DNA of 64,000 bases from an uncultured Pseudomonadales bacterium (GTDB taxonomy: Bacteria > Pseudomonadota > Gammaproteobacteria > Pseudomonadales > Azotimanducaceae): assembly GCA_958296405.1 (NCBI GenBank), contig OY282519.1, positions 3,270,132 to 3,334,131 of the forward strand. Reading direction: 5' to 3'. The notes under the pieces are model-generated. The model worked only from the letters and a program-made list of their open reading frames with translations. It ran no database searches and was not told the DNA's origin. Of the stretch, positions 33,787-43,292 are shown piece by piece (the first letter of the stretch is position 1; every line of letters begins with the position of its first letter). The position numbers were made by a program, and so were the translations under genes.

Positions 33787-35574
33787 ATGAAAGCCACCGA
33801 CATTCGGGATCCATCCTACTTCCACAAGGTTGTGGACTGTCAGTGGGCGTGCCCGGCGCACACGCCGGTGCCGGATTACATCCGCCTCATCGCCGAAGAG
33901 CGGTACACCGAGGCGTACATGGTGAACTGGGAATCCAACGTGTTCCCAGGCATCTTGGGACGCACTTGCGACCGGCCTTGTGAACCTGCCTGCCGCCGCG
34001 TGCGCACCGAAGAGAAGCCCGTCGCCATCTGCCGCCTGAAGCGCGTCGCGGCAGACCACAAGGGCGACATCACGCCCTACATGCCGGCGCTGCCCACACG
34101 CAAGAATGGCAAGCGCATCGCCTTGCTCGGCGCTGGCCCGGCATCGCTCGCGGTGGCGCGAGACTTGCTCCCGTTGGGCTACGAGGTGGATTTGTTCGAT
34201 CGGGATCCGGCCGGCGGCGGCATGATGCGCAGCCAAATCCCCGCCTTCCGCCTACCGGCGGACGTGCTCGAGGAAGAGGTGGACCTCATCCTCAACATGG
34301 GCGTCAACGCCCACTTCAACTACGAAATCACCAGCATGAAGGACATGCTGGACATGAACTACGATGCCTACTTCGTCGGCACCGGCGCCCCGCGCGGGCG
34401 CGATTTGGACCTGCCCGGCCGCCAAGAAGTGGACGCGCACATCTCCATCGGCATCGATTGGCTTGGCAGCGTCGCCTTCGGCCACACCCACTCCATCTCC
34501 GGCAAGGTGATCGTCATGGGCGGCGGCAACACCGCGATGGACTGCTGCCGCACCTCCAAGCGGTTGGGCGCGGAATCCGTCACCGTCGTGGTGCGTTCGG
34601 CGTTCGAGGTGATGAAGGCGTCGGATTGGGAGAAGGAAGAGGCGCTGGACGAGCGCATCCCCATCGTCAACAACCGCCCGCCGAAGGAGTTCGTCCACGA
34701 GAACGGCAAACTGAAGGGCGTGGTGTTCGGCTGCGTGAAGGCAGTGCAGGACGAAGCCAGCGGGCGTCTGCGCTATGAGCCCACCGGCGAGCCGGACGTG
34801 TACATGGAGTGCGACCACATCCTCATGGCCATCGGCCAAGAGAACCACTGCCCGTGGATCGAACGCGACATCGGCCTCGAGTTCGATAAGTGGGATTGCC
34901 CGATCTTGGACGAGACAACGTTCCAATCCACGCATCCGAAGGTGTTCTTCGGCGGCGATTCCGCGTTCGGGCCGGAAAACATCATCTGGGCATCCGCGCA
35001 CGCGCATCAGGCCGCCATCTCCATCCACTTGTTCTGCCAAGGGAAGGACTTGAAGGGAGACCGTCCGCCCGAAGGCTTGAACCTCATCAGCCAAAAGATG
35101 GGCGTCCACGAGTGGAGCTACGACGCCGAGCACGATCCGGCGCAGCGCTTCATCGTGCCCCACGCAGACAAATCCAAGGCGCTCGGCAACATCAAGGTGG
35201 AGGTGGAGCTCGGCTTCGACCGTGCGTTGGGCGCGCGGGAGGCGCAGCGCTGCCTCAATTGCGACGTGCAAACCGTGTTCGTGGAGCCGCTCTGCATCGA
35301 GTGCGACGCCTGCGTGGACATCTGCCCGATGGATTGCATCACCTTTGCGAGCAACGGCAACGAAGACGACTTGCGGGCGCGCCTCACGGCGCCGGCCGAA
35401 AACGCCGAGCAAGACCTGTACGTTTCCGAAGAACTCCCCACCGGGCGCGTGATGGTGAAGGATGAGGACGTCTGCCTGCACTGCGGGCTGTGCGCCGAAC
35501 GCTGCCCGACGAACGCTTGGGACATGCAGAAGTCCGCCATCCACATCCCGCAACTCGGCACCTACGCCGCCTGA
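33787..35574 (+). CDS. GltD-like NADPH:Fe-S flavoprotein with C-terminal ferredoxin, partner of KorAB-type enzyme
   Basis: A 595-aa protein. The N-terminus has Fe-S motifs (CQWACPAHTPVPDYI, GRTCDRPCEPACRR) as in glutamate synthase small subunit. A FAD site (ALLGAGPASLAVARDL) and an NADPH site (VMGGGNTAMDCCRTSKRLG) follow. Beyond GltD length it gains a C-terminal 2x[4Fe-4S] ferredoxin: CIECDACVDICPMDC and CLHCGLCAERCPTNAW. It probably moves electrons between NAD(P)H and the following alpha/beta subunits. The gene 35 bp downstream encodes the alpha subunit. This layout matches the NADP-linked 2-oxoglutarate oxidoreductase with a GltD-like subunit that I recall from Azoarcus evansii. Confidence 0.88.
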   Translation: MKATDIRDPSYFHKVVDCQWACPAHTPVPDYIRLIAEERYTEAYMVNWESNVFPGILGRTCDRPCEPACRRVRTEEKPVAICRLKRVAADHKGDITPYMPALPTRKNGKRIALLGAGPASLAVARDLLPLGYEVDLFDRDPAGGGMMRSQIPAFRLPADVLEEEVDLILNMGVNAHFNYEITSMKDMLDMNYDAYFVGTGAPRGRDLDLPGRQEVDAHISIGIDWLGSVAFGHTHSISGKVIVMGGGNTAMDCCRTSKRLGAESVTVVVRSAFEVMKASDWEKEEALDERIPIVNNRPPKEFVHENGKLKGVVFGCVKAVQDEASGRLRYEPTGEPDVYMECDHILMAIGQENHCPWIERDIGLEFDKWDCPILDETTFQSTHPKVFFGGDSAFGPENIIWASAHAHQAAISIHLFCQGKDLKGDRPPEGLNLISQKMGVHEWSYDAEHDPAQRFIVPHADKSKALGNIKVEVELGFDRALGAREAQRCLNCDVQTVFVEPLCIECDACVDICPMDCITFASNGNEDDLRARLTAPAENAEQDLYVSEELPTGRVMVKDEDVCLHCGLCAERCPTNAWDMQKSAIHIPQLGTYAA

Positions 35575-35608
35575 CGGCTTGCGTGAAGCGAGCCACGATA
35601 CCCATGGC

Positions 35609-37444
35609 ATGACCGTCTACAACGACTTTGTCATTCGCTTCGCGAACGTTAATGGCTCCGGCTCGGCGAGCGCCAACGGCATGTTCGCCAAGGCCTTGTT
35701 CCGCATGGGCGTGCCCATTTCCACGCGCAACATCTTTCCGTCGAACATCGAAGGGCTGCCCACTTGGTTCGAGGTGCGCGCCAGCCAAGCCGGCTACCAA
35801 GGGCGCCGCGAAGGGGTGGACTTGATGGTCGCCATGAACGCGGAAACCTACGCGGAGGACGCAGCCGCCGTGGTGCCCGGCGGCTACCTCCTGCATGACA
35901 ACTCAAAAGGGCTGGATCGGCGCCTGCTGCGGGCGGACATCAACGCCATCGGCATTCCCATCGCCAAGCTCATCCTGCCGGAGTTCACCAACCCCAAGCA
36001 GCGCAAGCTCTTCAAGAACATCGTTTATCTGGGCGCCCTGTCCGCCCTCTTGAACATCGATTTCGACGTCATCACCGGCATGGTGTCCACGCAGTACAAG
36101 GGCAAGGACGAGCTCATTCAACCCAACATCCATGCGTTGGAACTCGGCCGCCGCTACGCCAAGCAATACTTGGAGTGCCCGCTGCCAATACAGGTGCGCC
36201 GCACAAAGCAGCTGGACGGCAAGATCATGGTGGACGGCAACGCAGCGGGGGCCCTCGGCGCCCTGTATGCCGGCGCCACCATCTGCGCTTGGTATCCCAT
36301 CACGCCGTCCACCTCCATGGCGGAGGCGTTCGAGAAGTACGCCAACCAATTGCGTACAGACGCCGAAACCGGGCAGCGCAAGTTCGCCATCATCCAAGCT
36401 GAAGACGAGCTCGCCGCCATCGGCATCGTCATCGGCGCCGGCTGGAACGGCGCGCGGGCCTTCACGGCCACCAGCGGCCCGGGCCTCTCGCTCATGTCGG
36501 AGTTCTTGGGCCTCGCCTACTTCGCCGAAATCCCCGCGGTGCTGTTCGACATTCAACGAGCAGGGCCCTCCACTGGCATGCCGACGCGCACCCAACAGGG
36601 AGACCTGCTCTCTGCCGCGTACGCCTCGCACGGCGACACCAAGCATCCGCTGTTGTTCCCAGCGACGCCGAAGGAGAGCTTCGAGTTCGCCGCAGATGCC
36701 TTCGACCTGTCAGATCGTCTGCAAACGCCGGTGATCGTGCTGTCAGACTTGGAGCTCGGCATGAACGATGCGGTCTCCGACGCCTTCACTTGGGATGATG
36801 CCCGCCAGTACGACCGCGGCAAGGTGCTCTCCAAGGAAGATTTGGACGACATCGAAGTGTTCGGACGCTACTTGGATGTGGATGGCGACGGCATCGGCTA
36901 TCGGACGCTGCCCGGCACACACGCAGAGAAGGGCGCGTTCTTCACCCGCGGCACGTCCCGGGATGCCTATGCTCGCTACACCGAAGCGCCCGAGGCCTAC
37001 ACCGAGAACATGGACCGCCTCGCCAAGAAGTGGCGCACCGCCGCAAGCTTGGTGCCGGCACCGGAGATCAGCGGGCATCGGCATCGCGCCGGCGTCGTGT
37101 TCTATGGCACCACCGCGGCGCCCATGGTGGAGGCACTAGTGCGCCTCGCGGACGACGGCGCACCGCTCGACGCCATGCGCCTGCGCGGTTTTCCGTTCGC
37201 CGCCGACGTGGCGGACTTCATCGATGGCCACGAGTTCGTGTTCGTGGTGGAGCAGAACCGCGATGCGCAGATGAAGACGCTGCTCGTGAACGAACTCAGC
37301 ATCGATCCAGCGAAGATCGTGCCGGTGCTCTACTACGGCGGCCTGTCCATCTCCGCGGATGCCATCGCCGAGCGCATCATCGAGCACTTCGACGAACACA
37401 ACTTGCCGCGCCTGAAAGAAGTGCCAGGAGGGCTCGGGGCATGA
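35609..37444 (+). CDS. korA: 2-oxoacid:acceptor oxidoreductase, fused gamma-alpha subunit
   Basis: A 611-aa protein. Residues 1-190 are the gamma (2-oxoacid-binding) domain, beginning VIRFANVNGSGSASANGMFAKALFRMGVP. The alpha domain follows, with GALGALYAGATICAWYPITPSTSMAEAFEKY, QAEDELAAIGIVIGAGWNGARAFTATSGPGLSLMSE and DIQRAGPSTGMPTRTQQGDLL. A gamma-alpha fusion is usual for 2-oxoglutarate-type enzymes. It oxidatively decarboxylates a 2-oxoacid to acyl-CoA; the substrate (2-oxoglutarate versus a branched or aryl oxoacid) is inferred. The stop overlaps the beta-subunit ATG. Confidence 0.9.
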   Translation: MTVYNDFVIRFANVNGSGSASANGMFAKALFRMGVPISTRNIFPSNIEGLPTWFEVRASQAGYQGRREGVDLMVAMNAETYAEDAAAVVPGGYLLHDNSKGLDRRLLRADINAIGIPIAKLILPEFTNPKQRKLFKNIVYLGALSALLNIDFDVITGMVSTQYKGKDELIQPNIHALELGRRYAKQYLECPLPIQVRRTKQLDGKIMVDGNAAGALGALYAGATICAWYPITPSTSMAEAFEKYANQLRTDAETGQRKFAIIQAEDELAAIGIVIGAGWNGARAFTATSGPGLSLMSEFLGLAYFAEIPAVLFDIQRAGPSTGMPTRTQQGDLLSAAYASHGDTKHPLLFPATPKESFEFAADAFDLSDRLQTPVIVLSDLELGMNDAVSDAFTWDDARQYDRGKVLSKEDLDDIEVFGRYLDVDGDGIGYRTLPGTHAEKGAFFTRGTSRDAYARYTEAPEAYTENMDRLAKKWRTAASLVPAPEISGHRHRAGVVFYGTTAAPMVEALVRLADDGAPLDAMRLRGFPFAADVADFIDGHEFVFVVEQNRDAQMKTLLVNELSIDPAKIVPVLYYGGLSISADAIAERIIEHFDEHNLPRLKEVPGGLGA

Positions 37445-38511
37445 CTTTCGTCGCCAAGCCGCGGGTGCATCACCCGCAATTGCCGCTGAACGACCTCGGC
37501 CTCAACCGGCGGGACTACGAAGGCGCCGTGTCCACGCTGTGCGCCGGCTGCGGGCACGATTCCGTGAGCGCCGCCATCGTGCAGGCGTGCGCGGAACTCT
37601 CGTTGCCGCCGCACCGCTTCGCCAAGGTCTCCGGCATCGGCTGTTCCTCGAAGACGCCGAGCTACTTCTTGAACGCCTCCCACGGCTTCAACGCGGTGCA
37701 TGGGCGCATGCCGTCCGTGGCCACCGGCGCCAACTTGGCCAACCGCGAACTGCATTGCATCGGCGTCTCCGGCGACGGCGATTCCGCGTCCATCGGCATT
37801 GGCCAGTTCGCCCACATCGTGCGGCGGCGCATCAACATGCTCTACATCGTGGACAACAACGGCACCTATGGCCTCACGAAAGGCCAGTTCTCCGCCACCA
37901 ATGACAAGGGCTCCACCAGCAAGAAGGGCGCGCCGAACCTCTACGAACCCATCGACCTCGTCTCCATGGCGCTGCAAATCGGCGCCAGCTTCGTCGCCCG
38001 CAGCTTCTCGGGCGACAAACAGCAATTGGTGCCGTTGCTGAAAGGGGCGTTGCTGCACCGCGGCTTCGCCTTCATCGACGTCATCTCGCCGTGCGTGGCC
38101 TTCAACAACCACAACGGCTCCACGAAAAGCTACGACTATGTGCGCGGCCGCGGCGCGAGCGTGGTCACGGCAGACTTTCTGCCGAAGGACTTCATCGCCA
38201 CCGCGGCCGAGACAGTGGTGGACTACGCGCCCGGCACCACGGAGACGGTGGCGCTGCCGGATGGCTCGCGCTTGCGGCTCAGCAAGTTGGACGAGAGCTA
38301 CGACCCGCACGATCGCGCCCACGCGCTCGCCCATGTGCTCGAAGCGCAGCAGCGTGGCGAGGTGGTGACCGGCCTCCTCTATGTGGACCCAGACGCGAGC
38401 GACTGCCACGAGATTTTGGACACGGTGGAGACGCCGCTGAACGCCCTCGGCGAAGCGGAACTCTGCCCCGGCCAAGGTGCGCTAGACCGCATCAACGCCG
38501 GCTTGCGCTAG
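37441..38511 (+). CDS. korB: 2-oxoacid:acceptor oxidoreductase beta subunit (TPP-binding)
   Basis: A 356-aa protein. STLCAGCGHDSVSAAIVQA and KVSGIGCSSKTPSYF give the cluster-ligating Cys residues. HCIGVSGDGDSASIGIGQFAHIVRRRINMLYIVDNNGTYGLTKGQFS is the GDG...NNG TPP site. ISPCVAFNNHNGSTKSYDYV completes the family signature. It forms the catalytic core with the alpha gene, which it overlaps by 4 bp. The GltD-like flavoprotein upstream supplies an NAD(P) link. Confidence 0.92.
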   Translation: MTFVAKPRVHHPQLPLNDLGLNRRDYEGAVSTLCAGCGHDSVSAAIVQACAELSLPPHRFAKVSGIGCSSKTPSYFLNASHGFNAVHGRMPSVATGANLANRELHCIGVSGDGDSASIGIGQFAHIVRRRINMLYIVDNNGTYGLTKGQFSATNDKGSTSKKGAPNLYEPIDLVSMALQIGASFVARSFSGDKQQLVPLLKGALLHRGFAFIDVISPCVAFNNHNGSTKSYDYVRGRGASVVTADFLPKDFIATAAETVVDYAPGTTETVALPDGSRLRLSKLDESYDPHDRAHALAHVLEAQQRGEVVTGLLYVDPDASDCHEILDTVETPLNALGEAELCPGQGALDRINAGLR

Positions 38512-38606
38512 CCACGGCGCCCGGTGCGCTCGCCGCGCCGCCAAGAAGACATGCCGCCATCGCCTGAAGCGCGTCTTTTTCGGTTGCCGGCAGGCCGGCC
38601 AATCTC

Positions 38607-38612
38607 GATAAT
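38607..38612 (+). promoter_or_regulatory. Candidate -10 of GAPDH gene
   Basis: GATAAT lies 38 bases before the GTG start at 38651. No TTGACA-like -35 is seen. Confidence 0.35.
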
Positions 38613-38650
38613 TGCGCCCACCATCCCTCCACCGATAGCGACTGACCACC

Positions 38651-40129
38651 GTGGCACTGCCGACGCTTGACGACTACTTCCCGGATTGGAAAGAGCGCGA
38701 AGCGCTCGCCGAAGCGATGATTCCCATCATCGGCAAGTTGTACCGCAACAACGTCGTGGCCTATTGCTACGGAAAGGCGCTGCATAATCAAAGTGTTACG
38801 CAGCTGATGAAGGCGCACCGCTACGTCCGCCAGATCGCCCACAACGAGCTGTCGGAATTCGAGAGCTATCCCATCCTGTGTGCGCTTCAAGAGCTGGATC
38901 TGGGCCCGTCGCACGTCGACGTGGGCAAGCTCACGGTGCGCTACATGGAGGAATCCGAAGGGAAATCCAACGGCCTGACGCCGACCAAGTTCGTCACCCG
39001 CGAGTGCGCGGAGATCATCGGCCGGCATGTGCCGCCCTTGGAGCGGCCGCAAGACATCGTGCTCTACGGCTTCGGCCGCATCGGCCGGCTGCTTGCGCGC
39101 CTGCTCATCGAGAAAACCGGCGGCGGAGACCAGTTGCGCCTGCGCGCCATCGTGGCGCGCAAATCTTCCCCAGACGATCTCTTGAAGCGCGCGAGCTTGT
39201 TGCGCAGAGACTCGGTACACGGCAGTTTCCGCGGCACCATTCGGGTGGACGAAGAGAATCAGTGCATCATCGCCAACGGCAACGTCATTCACATGATCTA
39301 CGCCAACGACCCAAGCGAGCCTGATTACGAGCGCTACGGCATCTCAAACGCAGTCGTCATCGACAACACCGGGGTGTGGCGGGATGAAGCGAGCCTCTCG
39401 CGGCACCTGCAGGCCAAAGGCGCAGCCCGCGTGGTGCTCACCGCGCCCGGCAAAGGCGCCATGAAGAACATCGTCTCCGGCGTGAACTCACATCTAGTGA
39501 ACCGGAACGACCGCGTCCTTGCCGCCGCCTCCTGCACCACCAACGCCATCGTGCCGGTGATGAAGGCCATGAATGACGGGTTCAGCATCGAGCACGGCCA
39601 TATGGAAACCGTGCATGCCTACACCAACGACCAGAACTTGACCGACAACTTCCACAAGAAGAACCGCCGCGGTCGCAGCGCGGCGTTGAACATGGTCATC
39701 ACCGAGACGGGCGCGTCCTCGGCGGTGGTGCAACTGCTCCCAGAGCTCGCCGGCAAGCTCACCGGCAACGCCATCCGCGTGCCAACGCCGAACGTGTCGC
39801 TTGCCATCTTGAACCTGACGCTGGCGCGGCAGACGACGCTTGCGGAAGTGAAGGAGTTCCTGCGCGACACGGCGCTGCACTCGTCGCTGCAGCGGCAGAT
39901 CGAGTATGTGGACGCGCCAGACTTCGTCTCGTCGGACTTCATCGGCCGGCGCTACGCTTGCACCGTGGACGGCGCCGCCACCATCGTGGACAAAAACCGC
40001 GCCGTGCTCTATGTGTGGTACGACAACGAGTTCGGCTACGCCTGCCAAGTGGTGCGCGTGGTGCAGAAGTGGGCGGGCATTTCCTACCCGCTCATTCCAA
40101 GGGACGTGGCGCGCACTGGCTTCGGCTGA
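38651..40129 (+). CDS. gap: Glyceraldehyde-3-phosphate dehydrogenase, long form with N-terminal extension
   Basis: A 492-aa GAPDH. About 130 residues of helical extension (ALPTLDDYFPDWKEREALAEAMIPIIGKLY...) precede the Rossmann start IVLYGFGRIGRLLARLL. The catalytic Cys lies in AAASCTTNAIVPVMKAM. AYTNDQNLTDNFHKKNRRGRSAALNM and VWYDNEFGYACQVVRV complete it. The extended form is a recognised gammaproteobacterial/marine type, distinct from the 330-aa glycolytic GapA. Nucleotide preference is not read from sequence. The start is GTG at 38651. Confidence 0.92.
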   Translation: MALPTLDDYFPDWKEREALAEAMIPIIGKLYRNNVVAYCYGKALHNQSVTQLMKAHRYVRQIAHNELSEFESYPILCALQELDLGPSHVDVGKLTVRYMEESEGKSNGLTPTKFVTRECAEIIGRHVPPLERPQDIVLYGFGRIGRLLARLLIEKTGGGDQLRLRAIVARKSSPDDLLKRASLLRRDSVHGSFRGTIRVDEENQCIIANGNVIHMIYANDPSEPDYERYGISNAVVIDNTGVWRDEASLSRHLQAKGAARVVLTAPGKGAMKNIVSGVNSHLVNRNDRVLAAASCTTNAIVPVMKAMNDGFSIEHGHMETVHAYTNDQNLTDNFHKKNRRGRSAALNMVITETGASSAVVQLLPELAGKLTGNAIRVPTPNVSLAILNLTLARQTTLAEVKEFLRDTALHSSLQRQIEYVDAPDFVSSDFIGRRYACTVDGAATIVDKNRAVLYVWYDNEFGYACQVVRVVQKWAGISYPLIPRDVARTGFG

Positions 40130-40172
40130 GCGCCGCCGGACAACGCGATGCCGCCGGCGGGGGGCGACGAAC

Positions 40173-40694
40173 ATGCCGACACTGTCCACAGAGCGCCTCA
40201 ACATTCGCCCCTTCGTGATGGCGGACGACGAGGCCCTGCGCGCCTTCTGGGCAGACCCGGACGTGCGCCGCTATCTGTGGGACGGCGAGATCCTTTCCAT
40301 GTCCGCGGTGCGGCAGATCATCGAGCAGAGCATCAAGGACTTCGAGCAGCATGGCTACGGCTTCTTCTCGCTCGACCTGAAGGCGACGGAGCCCGTGGCC
40401 GTGGGCTTCTGCGGCTTCCGGCGCTTTGAGGATGGCGAGCAGATCGAACTTCTGTACGGCATTTTGCCGGAGCATTGGGGCGAGGGCTTCGTCACCGAGG
40501 CGGCGCGGGCAGTGCTCCGCTACGGGTTCGAGACAGCCGGCGTCGAGCGCATCGTGGCAGCGACGGACACGCCGAACCAACGCTCCGTGCAGGTGCTGCA
40601 GCGTCTCGGCATGTCGTTTGATTCGCGGCGGGTGTGGCACGGCCTAGACACCGTCTTCTACACGCTCACCGCTGAGGATTTCCGCGAGGCATGA
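40173..40694 (+). CDS. GNAT-family N-acetyltransferase (RimJ/RimL type)
   Basis: A 173-aa acetyltransferase. TERLNIRPFVMADDEALRAFW opens the fold. VGFCGFRRFEDGEQIELLYGILPEHWGEGFVTEAARAVLRYGFE carries the acetyl-CoA-binding Q/RxxGxG/A-type region, and TDTPNQRSVQVLQRLGMSF is the conserved C-terminal motif. It probably acetylates an amine on a protein or small molecule. The ATG at 40173 gives the usual TERL start. The next gene (DUF503) begins one base after its stop. Confidence 0.9.
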   Translation: MPTLSTERLNIRPFVMADDEALRAFWADPDVRRYLWDGEILSMSAVRQIIEQSIKDFEQHGYGFFSLDLKATEPVAVGFCGFRRFEDGEQIELLYGILPEHWGEGFVTEAARAVLRYGFETAGVERIVAATDTPNQRSVQVLQRLGMSFDSRRVWHGLDTVFYTLTAEDFREA

Positions 40695-40695
40695 C

Positions 40696-40980
40696 ATGCA
40701 CATAGGCGTTCTGGGGCTGGATTTCCACCTGCCCGGCTGCGCTTCGCTGAAGGAGAAACGCAGCCGTTTGCAGCGCCTGCGCGACAAGTTCGGGCGGTCG
40801 CCGAACTTGGCCGTGTGCGAGAGCGGCTATCAGGATGCGCATCAGCGGGCGCGTTGGGACATCGTGGCCGTGGCGGCGAGCGCCACAGTGGTGGAGCGAG
40901 CGCTGGGCGATGTGGAAACTTGGGCACAGGAACGCTTGGACGCCACGCTCATCGGCGTCGAGCGGGAAATGCTCAATTGA
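40696..40980 (+). CDS. DUF503 family protein (YlxP-like)
   Basis: A 94-aa protein with the DUF503 pattern: HIGVLGLDFHLPGCASLKEKRSRLQRLRDKFGRSPNLAVCESGYQDAHQRARWDIVAVAASATVVERAL. The family is small and often near ribosome/translation genes, with no firm biochemical role. It follows the acetyltransferase almost directly, so they are co-transcribed. Confidence 0.9.
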   Translation: MHIGVLGLDFHLPGCASLKEKRSRLQRLRDKFGRSPNLAVCESGYQDAHQRARWDIVAVAASATVVERALGDVETWAQERLDATLIGVEREMLN

Positions 40981-41016
40981 CCGCCGCGGTGTAGGCGCAG
41001 GAAGGGGCAACTCGGC

Positions 41017-41403
41017 ATGATCGTCTGGCTCCTCGCCATCGTCGCGGCCATCGGCGCGTTCACTTGGCTGCGCAGCGTGCGCATGAATCGGCAACGCTGG
41101 CTGCAACGGCTCAACCTGCCCGGCAGCTGGGAGCTCGAAGGCGCGGACACGGCCACCGTGCTGGAGTTCCGCGATGGCTTGGCGGCGGGACGCTATGCCG
41201 CGCAAACCGGGGCCGGGGCGGAACGGGGCGATTGGCACCTCACCGGCGACGTGCTCACCTTGACGCCAGACGGCGGAGACAGCGAAGACTACGCCCTGCG
41301 CGTGTTCGAGAACGGCGCCATCGGCATTGACGGGCCGGGGCGGGAGCGCCAGATCTATGTCCGCCGCAACGACAACGTGGTGCAGCTCACGCGCGGCTCT
41401 TGA
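41017..41403 (+). CDS. Hypothetical single-TM protein
   Basis: A 128-aa protein. One TM helix at residues 2-20 (IVWLLAIVAAIGAFTWL) is followed by a basic juxtamembrane stretch and a compact beta-rich domain (LPGSWELEGADTATVLEFRDGLAAGRY, DWHLTGDVLTLTPDGGDSEDYALRVFENGAIGIDG) like small lipocalin/META-type domains. It is not a recognised family. It is third in the run after GNAT and DUF503, and it precedes the convergent putP gene. Confidence 0.6.
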   Translation: MIVWLLAIVAAIGAFTWLRSVRMNRQRWLQRLNLPGSWELEGADTATVLEFRDGLAAGRYAAQTGAGAERGDWHLTGDVLTLTPDGGDSEDYALRVFENGAIGIDGPGRERQIYVRRNDNVVQLTRGS

Positions 41404-41522
41404 TGTCCGCTGGGCCTAGCGTGCTAGCGTCGGTGCCACACGCCGCTTCTGTGCCAATCCTATCAGACAATCGGCTTGGTGCGCCCGCTTCGGGGCCTAC
41501 GCCGCTTGAGGAGCAACTTCGG

Positions 41523-42983
41523 TCACGCAACGGGCTTGGCGCCTAGCGCCGGTGCGCTCGATTCGGCGGCGCTCTGCCCGCTGCCATCCAACCGGCTCAC
41601 GACGAAGATGGCGAGGGACGCCAAGGCGAACGCCGGCAAGAGCTCATACAACTCAAACAACCCGCCTTCCAAACCGCGCCAGGCGACCACCGTGGCGGCA
41701 CCCGTCAACATGCCGGCGACGAGACCCTTGGCCGTGACTCCGCGCCAGAACAAGGCAAAGATGAGCGCCGGGCCGAAGCTCGCGCCGAGGCCCGCCCAAG
41801 CGTAGGCGACAAGGCCCAATACCTTGCTCGACGGGTCGCTCGCCAGGGCCCCGGCCAACGCCGCGACGCCAACCACCGTGGCACGGCTCCAACCGAGCGC
41901 CCGACGTTCCGTGAGGCGCGGGCGTGCGGGGCGCACGACGTCATCCACCAATGTTGTCGCGGCGACCAGCAATTGCGAATCCACCGTGCTCATCACCGCG
42001 GCGAGGATGGCCGCCACCACGACGCCCCCCACGAGGGGATGCAGCATCAGCTGGCTCGCCACGATGAACACCGTCTCGGGATCTGCGCGCACGGCTTCCG
42101 CCACCGCCGGGTGCTGAGCGCCCAACGCCCCCACCGCGATGGCGCCGATGCCGGAGACGACCATCCAGCTCATGCCGATGCGCCGCGCGTGGGGCACCGC
42201 ATCGGCGGACTCAATCGCCATGAACCGCGCCAACACATGCGGCTGCCCGAAATAGCCCAAGCCCCAAGCCAACGCGGACAAGAGGCCGAGGACGCTGAAT
42301 GCGGTGCCCGCCGCCACGATGCCGCCGCCGAGCGCATCGGCAGCGGGTGACGCAACGGCGCGCAAATCCACGAACAGCATGGCCGGCACCACGACGAGGG
42401 CCGCCACCATCAAGAGCGCTTGGAAGAAATCCGTCCAGCTCACGGCGAGAAAGCCGCCCACCGCGGTGTAGAGCATGATGATCCCCACGCCGAGCCACAG
42501 CGCCACCGTGTAGTCCAGCCCCATCACGCTGGCAAAGAGCTTCGCCCCAGCGACGAACCCCGCGGCCGTGTAGAGCGCGAAGAACCCCAACGTAATGGCG
42601 GCGGCGACGCCGGTGAGCGCCCCCGCGCGGCCACCAACGCGGCGGGCGAAGAGCTGCGGCAAGGTGCGGGCGTTGTCGAGGGCGGCGCTCTCACGCCTGA
42701 GAGGCGCCGCGACAAACCGCCAGTTGCACCAAGCGCCGACGACGAGGCCAACGACGATCCAAGCCTCGCCCAACCCCAATGCAAACACGGCGCCTGGCAG
42801 CCCGAGCAGTAGCCAGCCGCTCATGTCTGACGCGCCGGCGGAGAGCGCCGCGACCGGCGCTTTGAGCGAGCGCCCGCCAATGGCGTAGCCATCGAGGCCC
42901 CGCGAGCGCCGCAACGATGCCGCGGCAATCGCGGCGATGGCGACGAAGTAGGCGGCGAAGGCAGCGGCTGTCGCCAAGGTCAT
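41523..42983 (-). CDS. putP: Sodium:proline symporter family (PutP)
   Basis: A 486-aa membrane protein of the SSS family with about 13 predicted TM helices. DGYAIGGRSLKAPVAALSAGASDMSGWLLLGLPG is the SSS N-terminal landmark. LALGYFGQPHVLARFMAI-like (WGLGYFGQPHVLARFMAIES) and AAILAAVMSTVDSQLLVAATTLVDDV give the sodium-site and core motifs. The length and GYFGQPH fit PutP-type proline uptake, but close SSS members carry other substrates. No putA is adjacent. Confidence 0.88.
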   Translation of the reverse strand: MTLATAAAFAAYFVAIAAIAAASLRRSRGLDGYAIGGRSLKAPVAALSAGASDMSGWLLLGLPGAVFALGLGEAWIVVGLVVGAWCNWRFVAAPLRRESAALDNARTLPQLFARRVGGRAGALTGVAAAITLGFFALYTAAGFVAGAKLFASVMGLDYTVALWLGVGIIMLYTAVGGFLAVSWTDFFQALLMVAALVVVPAMLFVDLRAVASPAADALGGGIVAAGTAFSVLGLLSALAWGLGYFGQPHVLARFMAIESADAVPHARRIGMSWMVVSGIGAIAVGALGAQHPAVAEAVRADPETVFIVASQLMLHPLVGGVVVAAILAAVMSTVDSQLLVAATTLVDDVVRPARPRLTERRALGWSRATVVGVAALAGALASDPSSKVLGLVAYAWAGLGASFGPALIFALFWRGVTAKGLVAGMLTGAATVVAWRGLEGGLFELYELLPAFALASLAIFVVSRLDGSGQSAAESSAPALGAKPVA

Positions 42984-43292
42984 GGCGCTTGCGCTCCGTT
43001 GTTCACATGGGTGGGCGATTGGCGGTGCATTCTACGGGGGCGGGCGGCACGGGGCGGGTTAGCGAGGGCCGGCAGCGGCGCGGGCAGGCGTGGCGGCAAC
43101 ACTGGCGGTTGGTGAGCGGAGTTGGGGTTGATCGTGTGCAACGGCATCCAGCGCCGTGGCACAGCGTCAACACTTGATCGCCGGTGAGCCTGCCAAGTGC
43201 TCGGTCGTGAGCGGCAGGCGGCAGGCGCCGGCATCGCTCCAAGCACCACCGGGGCCACAGGTACAATGGCCAAAACCCCCTGCCCAACCGCT
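42984..43292. other. Divergent intergenic region, putP / DUF815 ATPase
   Basis: No gene is supported. It is purine/G-rich and holds the putP leader on the minus strand and the TACAAT -10-like hexamer (43262-43267) for the ATPase gene on the plus strand. Confidence 0.5.
43262..43267 (+). promoter_or_regulatory. Candidate -10 of DUF815 ATPase gene
   Basis: TACAAT overlaps an in-frame ATG at 43266, so the real start is probably the ATG at 43293, 25 bases downstream. Confidence 0.4.

Noticed and set aside
34252-35610. 452-codon minus-strand frame opposite the GltD-like gene
   Set aside because: Shadow of a well-supported flavoprotein gene; no motif.
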